64,000 nucleotides of DNA from Nonomuraea solani (GTDB lineage Bacteria; Actinomycetota; Actinomycetes; Streptosporangiales; Streptosporangiaceae): positions 62,001 through 126,000 of the forward strand of contig NZ_FNVT01000001.1 of assembly GCF_900108335.1 (NCBI RefSeq). Direction: 5' to 3'. Below are positions 8,103 to 16,666 of the stretch, one piece after another. Under the pieces are notes generated by a model. The model was given only the letters and a program-made list of their open reading frames with translations, made no database searches and was not told the origin of the DNA. Position numbers and translations under genes: made by a program. The stretch's first letter is position 1, and each line of letters begins with the position of its first letter.

Positions 8103-8274
8103 GTCGTCTCCTCCGATCGAAGTCCCAGCAGGCACCGTTAAGCCAACCGCGCGGCAAAGCACCAGGCCACGGCGCCGGCGACGCATCAATGAGGCACCTT
8201 TGCGGCATCGCAGCCGCTGAGCGGGCCGGTCCCGTACGCTTCCCTTGGAAGAAGGACACAGGTGGAGGTGCGCC

Positions 8275-9576
8275 TTGGCGGGCAAACGAAGGCGCCTCGC
8301 CGACCGGAGAAAGGCGCTCGGCTACAGCCAGGAATTCTTCGCTGACGAGCTCGGCATCGACCGGACCACGGCAAGCCGGTGGGAGCGAGGAGAAACCGAG
8401 CCCTGCCCCTACATCCGGCCCAAGCTCTGCGCCGTCCTGCAGGTCACGCCGGATGAGCTGGACGACCTGCTGACCCTTCGCTGCGAATCCGCGGTCGCCG
8501 CCGTTTCCGCACCGATCATCATGGGCCGGGTCGTGCCTGAACCCGCGCTCACGGGTGAAGCTGACGATATGTACCGTCGCGAACTTCTCCGCTTGCTGAG
8601 CATCGCCGGCACGCTCATGGTGCTTCCCCAGCCGGCCTCCGCCCAGCCCCAGGACTGGCTCGGCCAAGGCGACGAGGCCGATGACATCGAACAGCACGCC
8701 CTGCTCAGCGGCCATCTCTGGCAGGTCTTCGCCCTGTCCAAGTCGAAGCGCCTTGTCTACCCACTGGTCCATGACCAGCTCAGACTCCTGGTCAAGCAGA
8801 TGGACCAGGCCCACTCAGCCCGAGCACGGCGTCAACTCTGCCTACTGGCCTGCGATCTGTTCCAACTCGCCGGAGAGATCCTCTTCGACAGCAATCGCTA
8901 TACCGACGCCGCCTACTGCTACACCATGGCCGTGAACGCCGGTCGTGAAGCTCGCTGCTACGACCGATGGGCTTGCGCCCTGACCCGCCAGGCGTTCATC
9001 AACATGTACGACCAGGAATACCCCGAGGCCTCTTCCGTCCTCTCCGCGGCCGCACGGATCGCTGAGCAAGGCGACAGCCGGCTGTCGACTCGGTATTGGG
9101 TCGCAGCCGTACAGGCCGAGGCCCATGCCGGGGACGGCGACCGAACAGCATGCGAACGGGCCCTCGCCATCGCAGACGAAGTTCTCAACCTCGCCCACCC
9201 CGTCAGCCCTGGAGGTTGGCTCCGCTTCGACGGCTCCCGCTTGGCAGAGGAAAGAGGTACCTGCTACCTCACTCTCGGCCAGACCGACCTGGCCGAGACG
9301 TCACTCAACGCCGCACTCAACCAGGCCACCTCGCTCCGGCGCCGGGGCAGTCTCCTCACTGACCTGGCAGCCCTCGGCATCCAACGCCGCAGCCTGGACC
9401 AGTTTCTGCACTACGCCGGCGACGCCGTGGACCTGGCCGAGCAGACCCAATCCGCGGGCTACGTCGGCCGGAAACTTCACAGCGTTCAAAAGCAGCTCCA
9501 ACCCCTTCTGTCCGACAGCCGGGTGGTCCAGTTGAACGACCGCATCGCCCGCCTGTCGGCTCCCGTCCAACAGTGA
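8275..9576 (+). CDS. XRE-family regulator with C-terminal TPR-like repeats
   Basis: 433 aa from a TTG at 8275 preceded by ggtggaggtg; another in-frame TTG at 8245 lacks an RBS. The helix-turn-helix is LGYSQEFFADELGIDRTTAS with RWERGE after it. A hydrophobic stretch (LLRLLSIAGTLMVL) and about 300 helical residues with TPR-like pairs follow (DAAYCYTMAVNAGREA, ERGTCYLTLGQTDLAE). Such proteins often control neighbouring secondary-metabolism or accessory genes in actinomycetes. It diverges from the folE operon across about 170 bp and is its most likely regulator. Confidence 0.8.
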   Translation: MAGKRRRLADRRKALGYSQEFFADELGIDRTTASRWERGETEPCPYIRPKLCAVLQVTPDELDDLLTLRCESAVAAVSAPIIMGRVVPEPALTGEADDMYRRELLRLLSIAGTLMVLPQPASAQPQDWLGQGDEADDIEQHALLSGHLWQVFALSKSKRLVYPLVHDQLRLLVKQMDQAHSARARRQLCLLACDLFQLAGEILFDSNRYTDAAYCYTMAVNAGREARCYDRWACALTRQAFINMYDQEYPEASSVLSAAARIAEQGDSRLSTRYWVAAVQAEAHAGDGDRTACERALAIADEVLNLAHPVSPGGWLRFDGSRLAEERGTCYLTLGQTDLAETSLNAALNQATSLRRRGSLLTDLAALGIQRRSLDQFLHYAGDAVDLAEQTQSAGYVGRKLHSVQKQLQPLLSDSRVVQLNDRIARLSAPVQQ

Positions 9577-9586
9577 GAGGAACACG

Positions 9587-9955
9587 ATGCAGACTGAGGC
9601 GGACGAGCAGGGCCGTACCTTCCGGGAGGCATGGATCGCGGGGGTGAACAAGCACTATCCGGGCGAGCCTAAGTCCTCCTACGTCACACCGTGGGAGGAG
9701 ACACCCGAATGGGAACGCCAGGCCGCCGCCGCCGTCTGCAGCCAAGTGCGTACCTTCGTCGAGATCAGCGCCGGCAACACGGCCAAGCTGACCCGCGAGC
9801 AAAAGGGCCGATTCGTTGCTCTGTGCTGGATCGTCCAGATCCATAAGCACATCGACAACCCAAAACCGTCATATGTCGCCGATTGGGGCGATCTCCCCGA
9901 GTGGCAGCGAGAGACCGACGCGGACATCTTCGAACACATCGAAAACGACGCCTAG
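9587..9955 (+). CDS. Small protein with an internal duplication (RyR-like W/PEW motifs)
   Basis: 122 aa, 10 bp after the regulator gene, so cotranscribed. The protein contains the same motif twice: KSSYVTPWEETPEWERQAAA (about 29-48) and KPSYVADWGDLPEWQRETDA (about 93-112). The (D/E)xPEWxRxxxA pattern resembles the short bacterial RyR domain, thought to bind small ligands such as nucleotides; this link is by eye. It has no signal peptide or membrane segment. It may be a ligand sensor or partner for the upstream regulator. Confidence 0.6.
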   Translation: MQTEADEQGRTFREAWIAGVNKHYPGEPKSSYVTPWEETPEWERQAAAAVCSQVRTFVEISAGNTAKLTREQKGRFVALCWIVQIHKHIDNPKPSYVADWGDLPEWQRETDADIFEHIENDA

Positions 9956-10040
9956 CGAAGTCCCGCGACTGGGCCCTTACCCTCGGTTGCGCGTCGGGAA
10001 CAAGACATAGCGGATAGCGGCAGGTCTTAAGAAGCCAGGT

Positions 10041-10094
10041 TGCCCCGATGTCAGGACCGCGTCCCACGAACTTGTACGCGTCATCCCAGCCAGC
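10041..10094. repeat. Degenerate third fragment of the boundary repeat
   Basis: The stretch from tgccccgatgtcaggaccgc to about 10094 aligns with 968-1022 and 10277-10331 with a few changes and small indels. It lies just inside the right boundary, 43 bp before the right repeat. It looks like the debris of an earlier recombination at the same site. Confidence 0.6.
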
Positions 10095-10136
10095 TCACCG
10101 ATCTTCATACGGACCGACTGCTCGGTGAGGCCAGTT

Positions 10137-10466
10137 GTTTCTCAGCGTTTGCGCTTCTTGCGGCGGCCCTTTGCGCCTGGGGGAGTCGTGGGGATCAGGC
10201 GGAGCGGGTGGCGGCTGGTGGCGCGTAGCGGCTCGGCGACCAGGACCCGTAGCTCCTGCAGGCCCACAGCGTCATGATGCCCCGAAGCCAGCACCGCCTC
10301 CACGAACTCGTACGCGTCCCCACCCGCCATTCCCCTGAGCTGCTCGATAAGGACCTCCGGCCCTCCGACCTCCAACAGGGACAGGAAGTTCTCCGCCCCC
10401 AGCAGCAGATGCTCCCGCTCGCTCAACGACTCAGGATCAAGCTCCCCCTCATCCACCAGGAAGGTC
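10137..10466. repeat. Right copy of the 330-bp direct repeat (3' end of the 658-aa gene)
   Basis: This is the partner of 828-1157, in the same orientation and without gaps. This copy is part of an intact gene, so it is probably the resident sequence or the replacement end brought in by the element. Confidence 0.85.
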
Positions 10467-12118
10467 AGGACGGCGGGGCCGAGGGTCGGGTCGTGGCGGA
10501 GGTCGGTGAGGAGGGTGCGGCCCTGGGGGAGGGCTTCGGTGAGGAGGTTGAGGAGGGCGGCCGTGCGCGAGCGGAACGGGCAGTCGCGGATGGCCTGGAG
10601 GAGGGTTTCGACGGTTTGGCCGGGGTGGGTCAGCCAGCCGTTGAGTTCTGTGGTGATGTCTTCTGGGGCGTAGTGCTGGGAGATCACGCCGAGGAGGCCG
10701 GACGGTGGGGTCGTGGCGAGGGCGCCGAGGAGAGGGGCGTCGCGGCCTTCGGAGAGGAGGTGGTCGCGGACGGCGCGGCGGCCGAGGGGGGTCAGGCGGA
10801 TCTGGGGGAGGTCTGGGGCGGTGAGACCTTTGCGGAGTCTCTTGATCGCGTCCGGAGGGAGCTCCTGGTCCTCGTGGTCGAGGTCGCTGGAGTAAAGGGG
10901 GTCGGCGGGGCCGTGGAAGAGGTCGATGGCGCCGAGGTCGGACAGGACCTCAAGGGTGCGGGTCAGGTCTTCGGCGGTTTCGCGGCGCAGGACGTCCCGG
11001 ATGTGTTCTTCCTTGTCGTCCAGAACGAAATACTCCTGGCAGGCCAGCCACACCGTCTCCTGCAACCGGATCACGGGCATGTCGTCCATGCCGTAGATCG
11101 TGTTGAGGACGTCGGGCAGGATCAGGTCGAAGGCGTCCGCGAGCAGGGAGCCGGGTTGCCCGGTGACCGCCCTGCCCAGGTAGGGGAGGGCTTCGAAGGC
11201 TTGCTGCCACAGGGTTTCCGGGTCGCGCAGGAGCGGAGCGGCCTTGGTGACCTGGAAGAGGCGGCCCTTGGCGGTGCGGGTCAGGCGGAGTTTCTTGGCC
11301 CAGGCTAGGAGGAGGGTCAGGCGGGGGAGTTCGGCGGCGCTGCGGGCTTGGAATTGCTCCTCGCCGGTGCCCAGAACGGTTGATAGTTCGCGGGCGGCCG
11401 CCAGGGGGAGGTTGCCGGTTTTAGTGAGGGGGCGGCCTTCCGTGCCTGCCCAGGTGGCCAGGGTGATGAGGTGCTGGACGGTCTGGCTCTGGGTCGCGGC
11501 TTCGGTCAGGTCGGCGGCCGGGGGGAGGGTGATGGGAGGCTGGGGGAAGGCGCGTTCCTCGTCGAGGCCCGTTCCGTGGAAGCGGGCCTCGACCAGTTGG
11601 TCGAGTACGGCCTGGTCGTAGTCGATGCGGCCGGCCTCGATGTCCTGCCTGAAGCGTTCGAAGGCGGCCGGGTCGGTGAAGTCCACGTCGTGGTCGAGGG
11701 CCTTCTGTGCCCAGAACTTGGCCAGGCCCTGGCGGGTGGGGTCGTCGAGGGCGGACGGGTATTCGGCTACCGCCTGGGCGAACGCCTCCGGGGTCGTGGT
11801 GCCGCGGGGGTCGCGGAGTCCGGTGGCGTCGAGGTAGTCGAGGAGGGTACGGAGGATGTCGGGGGCCGCGTCGAGGAGGTCGCGCGGGGCCACCACGTGG
11901 TGCGGCACATAGCGCAGCAGAAAGCGCCTGACCTGCTCGTCGTCCCAGTAGGCCAGGCGGCCGTCGCGGCTCTCGTGGCGGGCGTCGACGGCCGTGGCCA
12001 GCACCAGGCCGTCGGCGGGGCGGCCGTGCTCCTCGGCCCAGGTGAGACAGCGCCGGACCAGCAGGTCTTTGGCGGCCTCGAACTCCTCGGTCTCCTCCGG
12101 CTGGAACCAGGTACGCAC
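10142..12118 (-). CDS. Conserved hypothetical protein, 658 aa
   Basis: Starts at a GTG with AGGGAGTGA upstream. The protein is mainly charged and helical, begins MRTWFQPEETEEFEAAKDLL, and ends in a lysine/arginine tail (GRRKKRKR). It has no signal peptide, membrane span or recognisable catalytic motif. I know similar-looking long actinomycete proteins without assigned function and cannot name a role. Its last 108 codons are duplicated at 833-1157, so its 3' end appears to be an insertion target. Confidence 0.75.
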   Translation of the reverse strand: MRTWFQPEETEEFEAAKDLLVRRCLTWAEEHGRPADGLVLATAVDARHESRDGRLAYWDDEQVRRFLLRYVPHHVVAPRDLLDAAPDILRTLLDYLDATGLRDPRGTTTPEAFAQAVAEYPSALDDPTRQGLAKFWAQKALDHDVDFTDPAAFERFRQDIEAGRIDYDQAVLDQLVEARFHGTGLDEERAFPQPPITLPPAADLTEAATQSQTVQHLITLATWAGTEGRPLTKTGNLPLAAARELSTVLGTGEEQFQARSAAELPRLTLLLAWAKKLRLTRTAKGRLFQVTKAAPLLRDPETLWQQAFEALPYLGRAVTGQPGSLLADAFDLILPDVLNTIYGMDDMPVIRLQETVWLACQEYFVLDDKEEHIRDVLRRETAEDLTRTLEVLSDLGAIDLFHGPADPLYSSDLDHEDQELPPDAIKRLRKGLTAPDLPQIRLTPLGRRAVRDHLLSEGRDAPLLGALATTPPSGLLGVISQHYAPEDITTELNGWLTHPGQTVETLLQAIRDCPFRSRTAALLNLLTEALPQGRTLLTDLRHDPTLGPAVLTFLVDEGELDPESLSEREHLLLGAENFLSLLEVGGPEVLIEQLRGMAGGDAYEFVEAVLASGHHDAVGLQELRVLVAEPLRATSRHPLRLIPTTPPGAKGRRKKRKR

Positions 12119-12157
12119 AGCGTCACTCCCTGTCGTGGCGTGCGTACCAGTATCGCG

Positions 12158-13375
12158 CTATTTGAGAGCCACGGTCTCGCCTTCCAGGCGCGACCGTTCT
12201 GCGGCCCAGGCGATGAGGTGGCTGTGCAGGCTCTCGCCCGGTGAGGAGAGGACCGACGAGCGGTCGCGCGTCGCGACCGCGGTCAGGAACGCGTCCACCA
12301 GGCCCTCGTCGCCGCCCCCGTGGCCGCCCCTTGCCGTCGCGTCGCCTGTGGCGCTGGTGTCGATGGTTTCGGTCCGGCCGGTGACGAAGTCGGTGATGGT
12401 CAAGGTGTTGCCGTCGCCGTCGATCGAGCCGCGGGTGCAGAAGACGCGGGTCTGCCGGTGGAGGGCCGGGGTGAAGGCGGTCATGGTGAACGACGCCGTC
12501 GTGCCGCCCTCGAACTCCATGTTCACGACCTGGTGGTCGACGACGTCGTTGTCGCAGGCGTACACGCATCTGCCGTACGGGCCCGTCCGCAGGGCTTCGA
12601 GGACGCCCGCCTCGGAGACGTCGTCGGTGATGACCGACAAAGGCCATTCGTCCTTGCCGGCGCGCGGGAGGTAGATGCGCTTGGCGGAGTAGGGGCAGTC
12701 GGGTTCGACGGCGCAGTCGAGGCAGCGGTCGGCGGCGCCCGCCGGGCGGTTCTCGGGACGGAAGTGCTTGAGGTCGCCGAACGAGGAGACGCGCGTGACC
12801 TGCTTGCCGGTGAGGTGGACGAGCCAGTCGAGGTCGTGGCAGGACTTGGCGAGCAGCATGAACGTGGACTCGTCGGCCCGCCGCCAGTTGCCCCGTACAT
12901 ATGAGTGGGCCTGGTGCCACCAACCGACCGGCTCCAGGTGCTGGATGCTGACGATCTCGCCGATCCGGCCGGCGTCCAGCAAAGCCTTCAAAGCCCGTGT
13001 GTACGGGGTGTAGCGCAGCACGTGGCACACGGCGAACACCGCGTCCGAGCGTTCGGCGGCCGCCACGATCCTCCGGCAGTCGTCCTCCGAGACCGCCATC
13101 GGCTTCTCCAGCAGGATGTCGTAGCCCAGCTCGGCGAAGCGCACCGCGGGCTCGACGTGGTCACGGTCCTGGGTGGCGATGATCACCGCGTCCGCCTGGC
13201 GGGGCAGGGCGGCCAGCTCACGCCAGTCCGCGTACTGCGCGGCCTCGGGGAACCTGTCGCGGCGGACGTCCAGCGGGTCGGCCACCGCGACCACCCGCGC
13301 CTGACCGGTCTCGACGGCGTGGCGGGCGTACGAGGTGCCCCGCGAGCCCGCACCGACGACGGCGAGCGTGACCAT
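12158..13375 (-). CDS. Gfo/Idh/MocA-family oxidoreductase
   Basis: 405 aa. The ATG at 13375 begins MVTLAVVGAGSRGTSYARHA, a dinucleotide-binding GxGxxG motif right at the N-terminus, so a longer reading is unlikely. DILLEKPMA is the conserved EKP motif. The substrate domain has four cysteines (CLDCAVEPDCPYS plus a later CVYAC), as in a subset of the family. These enzymes oxidise or reduce sugars or inositols with NAD(P). It diverges from a ROK regulator, which supports a sugar-related role. Confidence 0.85.
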   Translation of the reverse strand: MVTLAVVGAGSRGTSYARHAVETGQARVVAVADPLDVRRDRFPEAAQYADWRELAALPRQADAVIIATQDRDHVEPAVRFAELGYDILLEKPMAVSEDDCRRIVAAAERSDAVFAVCHVLRYTPYTRALKALLDAGRIGEIVSIQHLEPVGWWHQAHSYVRGNWRRADESTFMLLAKSCHDLDWLVHLTGKQVTRVSSFGDLKHFRPENRPAGAADRCLDCAVEPDCPYSAKRIYLPRAGKDEWPLSVITDDVSEAGVLEALRTGPYGRCVYACDNDVVDHQVVNMEFEGGTTASFTMTAFTPALHRQTRVFCTRGSIDGDGNTLTITDFVTGRTETIDTSATGDATARGGHGGGDEGLVDAFLTAVATRDRSSVLSSPGESLHSHLIAWAAERSRLEGETVALK

Positions 13376-13384
13376 GACGCCTCC

Positions 13385-13409
13385 ACATATGTAACCAGTT
13401 AACGTATGT
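13385..13409. promoter_or_regulatory. Imperfect inverted repeat between the oxidoreductase and ROK genes
   Basis: ACATATGTAAC (13385-13395), two bases, then GTTAACGTATGT (13398-13409): near-complementary arms with one extra base. It starts 10 bp before the oxidoreductase start and is much more AT-rich than its surroundings. It is a probable operator of the ROK regulator. Confidence 0.55.
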
Positions 13410-13473
13410 CGGCCGATGCTAGGATCCTGGCTGGTAGACGTCAATAGGGGAGTTACGGGAAAGGGTCTCATAA

Positions 13474-14577
13474 GTGACCGAGCTCCGACCCGGCGACGCG
13501 TCGCTCCTGCGCAAGGTGAACACCCAGGTCACCCTCCGCGCCCTGCGTCGCGAGGGCGTGGCCACCCTGACCCGGCTCGGGCGGATCACCGGCCTGTCCC
13601 GGCAGACCGTGGAAGCGGTGCTCGACGAGCTGGGCGAGCGCGGCTACATCAGGGAGATACCGCCCGACGAGGGCGTGATGGGGCGGCCCGCGCGACGGTA
13701 CGGGTTCCGGGCGGACGCCGGTCACGTGGTGGGCCTGGAAGTGGGCGGCGACGGCGTCGTGGTGGCGCTGGCCGATCTCAACGGTGACGTGGTCGCCTGG
13801 GAGCGGGCGGAGCTGGGCGATGACATGGCGGCTCACGAGCGGATCGAGGCCGCCAGGGACACGGTGCTGAAGTGCGTGAACGGCGCGGGGGTCGCGCACA
13901 AGCGGATCTGGGCCGTGGCCGCCGGCACGCCGGGCATCGTGGACCGTACGGGGCGGGTGACGTTGTCGCTCACCCTCCCGGGCTGGACGGGGCTGGACCT
14001 GGCGGAGGTGGCGGGCCGGTGGTTCGGCTGCCGCGGGCTGGCCGCCAACGACGCCAACCTGGCCGCGCTCGCCGAGCACTGGCGCGGGAGCGCGCGGCAC
14101 GCCTCCGACATCGTGTACGTCCTGATCGGGCACCGGGCGGGCGCGGGCATCCTGATCGGCGGGCGGCTGCACCGCGGGCGGAGCGGAGCCGCGGGTGAGA
14201 TCGGTACGCTGCGCCAGGTCGGCTGGGAGGCCGCCGCCCGCGACCTGGTCAAGGACGCCTCGGCGGCGGAGGTGTTCGAGGCGGCCTCGAAGGGGGATCA
14301 CGAGGCTCGGGAGCGGGTGGAGCGGTACGCCGAACACCTCGCCGTCGGCGCCTCGGCGCTCATCCTGACCGTCGACCCGGATCTGCTGGTGCTCGGGGGC
14401 GGAGGGTATTCGCAGGCGGGTGACGTACTGCTCGAACCGGTGCGGCGGCACCTCGCGGAGCTGTGCGTGAGCGCGCCCGAGGCGGTGGCGTCCACTCTCG
14501 GCGACGAGGGCGTGGCGCTCGGCGCGGTACGCCTCGCGCTCGACCACGTCGAACGCGAGGTACTCGGACTTCAGTAA
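13474..14577 (+). CDS. ROK-family transcriptional regulator
   Basis: 367 aa from a GTG. A winged HTH lies at about residues 22-62 (TLTRLGRITGLSRQTVEAVL), followed by a ROK sugar-kinase-like domain with DAGHVVGLEVGGDG, AAGTPGIVDRTG and a GAAGEIGTL motif. The zinc-binding CXCXXXXC motif of ROK kinases is absent. It probably senses a sugar and controls the divergent oxidoreductase gene through the inverted repeat between them. Confidence 0.88.
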   Translation: MTELRPGDASLLRKVNTQVTLRALRREGVATLTRLGRITGLSRQTVEAVLDELGERGYIREIPPDEGVMGRPARRYGFRADAGHVVGLEVGGDGVVVALADLNGDVVAWERAELGDDMAAHERIEAARDTVLKCVNGAGVAHKRIWAVAAGTPGIVDRTGRVTLSLTLPGWTGLDLAEVAGRWFGCRGLAANDANLAALAEHWRGSARHASDIVYVLIGHRAGAGILIGGRLHRGRSGAAGEIGTLRQVGWEAAARDLVKDASAAEVFEAASKGDHEARERVERYAEHLAVGASALILTVDPDLLVLGGGGYSQAGDVLLEPVRRHLAELCVSAPEAVASTLGDEGVALGAVRLALDHVEREVLGLQ

Positions 14578-14587
14578 GCCCGGGCTT
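14576..14587. terminator. Short palindrome at the convergent gene ends
   Basis: AAGCCCGGGCTT is a perfect 12-bp palindrome overlapping the stop codons of both convergent genes. It is too short, and has no loop or U-run, to be a strong terminator. Confidence 0.3.
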
Positions 14588-15534
14588 TACGTCGCCAGGT
14601 CGGCGGGGTCGGTGTTGGCGCCGCAGAGCACCAAGGCGAGCCGCTCGTTCGCACCTGGCCGGTACGATCCGCTGACGAGGCCGGCGAATGCCGTGGCGGC
14701 TCCATATTCCACCGCGATGCGCCAGCCGTCCCAGAGCATCCGGCGGGCTTCACGGATCGCGTCTTCACTGACGAGGACCGATTGCACGTCCGCCTGGGCG
14801 GCGACGGCATAACCGATGTCGCCGATGCGGGTCGCGCCAAGAGAATCGGATGCCACGCCGGTGACGGAGACGTCGACCGGCCGCCCCGTCGCCAGCGCCG
14901 TGTTGAGGGTCGGCGCCGCTTCCGGCTCGACGGCGACGACACGTGCCTGTCCCGCGACGGCCGTGGTGACGCCCGCGAGCAGCCCTCCGCCTCCCACGGC
15001 GACAATGATCGTATCGAGCTCTTCGGTCTGTTCGAGCAGTTCCAGCGCCAACGTGCCCTGTCCCGCGCAGATCTCCGGCTGGTCGTACGCGTGGCAGAAC
15101 AGTGCTCCGGTGTCACTCGCCTCCTTGACGGCCACGTGATAAGCGTCTTCATAAATCTGTCCCGCCTGGACGACCTCGGCATCGAGCTTGCGCAGCTTCT
15201 CCACCTTGACCCGGGGAGCACTGGTGGGCAGGACCACGCGAGCGGGGATGCCGAGCTGAGCGGCGGCATAGGCCACGCCCAGCCCCGCGTTGCCTCCGGA
15301 GGCGACGATGACCCCAGCGGGTGGCAGCCGGCCCTCCTCCATCGCTTTCAAGATGCGGTTGAAGGCGCCGCGAGGTTTGAAGGATCCGGTGTATTGCAAC
15401 TGCTCAAGCTTCAGCCACGCCCGGCCGGGCGTTGAGGTGAGCGCGTCGAGATCTATTTCGATGATGGGCGTTCTGCGAACGTGGCTGCGTATACGTCCTG
15501 CCGCGGCTTGAACGTCTGCCAGGGAGATCGTCAT
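14587..15534 (-). CDS. PLP-dependent serine/threonine dehydratase-like enzyme
   Basis: 315 aa. The PLP lysine is in GSFKPRGAF; the phosphate loop is GGGGLLAG, and ASGGNAGLG replaces the common SSGNHAQG. The fold is type II (tryptophan synthase beta). Known relatives deaminate L-serine/threonine or open beta-hydroxy-aspartate; there is no C-terminal ACT domain, so it resembles the catabolic or single-domain forms. A 280-bp spacer without a visible gene separates it from the oxygenase. Confidence 0.85.
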   Translation of the reverse strand: MTISLADVQAAAGRIRSHVRRTPIIEIDLDALTSTPGRAWLKLEQLQYTGSFKPRGAFNRILKAMEEGRLPPAGVIVASGGNAGLGVAYAAAQLGIPARVVLPTSAPRVKVEKLRKLDAEVVQAGQIYEDAYHVAVKEASDTGALFCHAYDQPEICAGQGTLALELLEQTEELDTIIVAVGGGGLLAGVTTAVAGQARVVAVEPEAAPTLNTALATGRPVDVSVTGVASDSLGATRIGDIGYAVAAQADVQSVLVSEDAIREARRMLWDGWRIAVEYGAATAFAGLVSGSYRPGANERLALVLCGANTDPADLAT

Positions 15535-15815
15535 TGTCGGGCCGATTCTTGATATCTGACAGGGACGAAAATCAGGTTCGGGGCACCGGCAAGACTACAA
15601 CGTGTCCTCGTGAGCCGTGAGCGAAGCCGAACAACGGTCGAGGCTGGCCAGGTCATTTCGATATGCCGCCTGACTTGTCAGGATATAACATATTTCTGGC
15701 GGTCCGAGGAGACTCTGCGCAGTCGTGGGGCAGAATGTGAACGGAATTCAGCGCTCTCTGGTCATCGAGCCAGTGCCGGTTTAGTATCGATCCATCTCGA
15801 TCGTGTGAGGGAGTC

Positions 15816-16598
15816 ATGAGGACTGACGATCGAATGGCACAAATCGTTACCCTGGGCGGGCTTGATCCGGAGGCACTCACCACTCTTGCGCGCGATGGGG
15901 TCGGCGCCTTGCGAGTGCCTGGGTTTTTTGACGAAAAGTTCTGCGAACAACTGCTCGCGGTGGGACACGAGTTTCTCGAGCGCTACGACCGTGACCAATA
16001 TCCGGTCGTGGCCTGCAAAATCGGCCCAGCGCTCAACGAGTACATGGTGAAGGACGGAATTTCTCCGCAGTATTGGTCCGAGGCGGACCGGGTCGTCCAT
16101 CTCTGGTCGACCGAGCTGCGACACCTCGCCGTGCACGATGAGTGTCACAGGCTGCTCACCGAGTCCTGGAGCGGGCCGGTGCGGGCGGCGCGAGTCTCTG
16201 GCAGGCCACTGTTCTGGGGAATCGTCAGAGAGATCAGTGAGGGAACCCTCATCCACTGGGACGATGTGACGCAAGAGCTCCAAGGGTTGTCGATCGATCC
16301 TCGTCCGTGGGCCCAGCTAGCGCTCAACGTCTTCCTGTCAGTGCCGGAGCAGGGCGGCGAGGCGGTGGTCTGGCTACAGCGATGGGCGGTGGGCGACGAG
16401 TCGCACAGAATAAGTTTCGGGTATCGGCCAGATGTGATTCGGCCCTCCTCGCCGATCTGCACGATAGTGCCCCACGTCGGCGACGCGATACTTTTCAATG
16501 CGAGAAATTATCACACCGTCAATCCTGGCCATTCAGGACGAAGGGTGGCTTTTTCCGCATTTGTGGGATTGGGTGATGAGATGGCGCTATGGTCTTAA
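15816..16598 (+). CDS. 2-oxoglutarate/Fe(II)-dependent oxygenase-like protein
   Basis: 260 aa; RBS gtgaggga and ATG at 15816, with a second ATG at 15834. The iron facial triad is H147 and D149 in LIHWDD and the distal H233 in NYHTVNPGHSGRR, with an arginine (242/243) placed to bind 2-oxoglutarate. Because the second ligand is aspartate, hydroxylation or desaturation is more likely than halogenation. The substrate is unknown. It lies 68 bp before a tRNA-editing-type protein, which suggests a modified amino acid. Local GC content is lower than in neighbouring genes. Confidence 0.7.
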   Translation: MRTDDRMAQIVTLGGLDPEALTTLARDGVGALRVPGFFDEKFCEQLLAVGHEFLERYDRDQYPVVACKIGPALNEYMVKDGISPQYWSEADRVVHLWSTELRHLAVHDECHRLLTESWSGPVRAARVSGRPLFWGIVREISEGTLIHWDDVTQELQGLSIDPRPWAQLALNVFLSVPEQGGEAVVWLQRWAVGDESHRISFGYRPDVIRPSSPICTIVPHVGDAILFNARNYHTVNPGHSGRRVAFSAFVGLGDEMALWS

Positions 16599-16654
16599 AC
16601 GCCTATTTAAATGGTTATTGAAATGACGCCTGGCTGGCACTTGGAAAATGGTGT

Positions 16655-16660
16655 TAGCAT
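16655..16660 (+). promoter_or_regulatory. Putative -10 element for a leaderless YbaK transcript
   Basis: TAGCAT ends 6 bp before the GTG at 16667, which has no Shine-Dalgarno sequence. The spacing fits transcription starting on the start codon. No convincing -35 element is visible. It lies in an unusually AT-rich stretch (16600-16660). Confidence 0.35.
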
Positions 16661-16666
16661 CGGCGA

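Noticed and set aside
8102-8285. An 81-codon minus-strand frame from 8285 to 8040 as a separate gene
   Set aside because: Only its last 20 codons have an RBS and a plausible start; the part upstream lies over the regulator's 5' region and looks non-coding.
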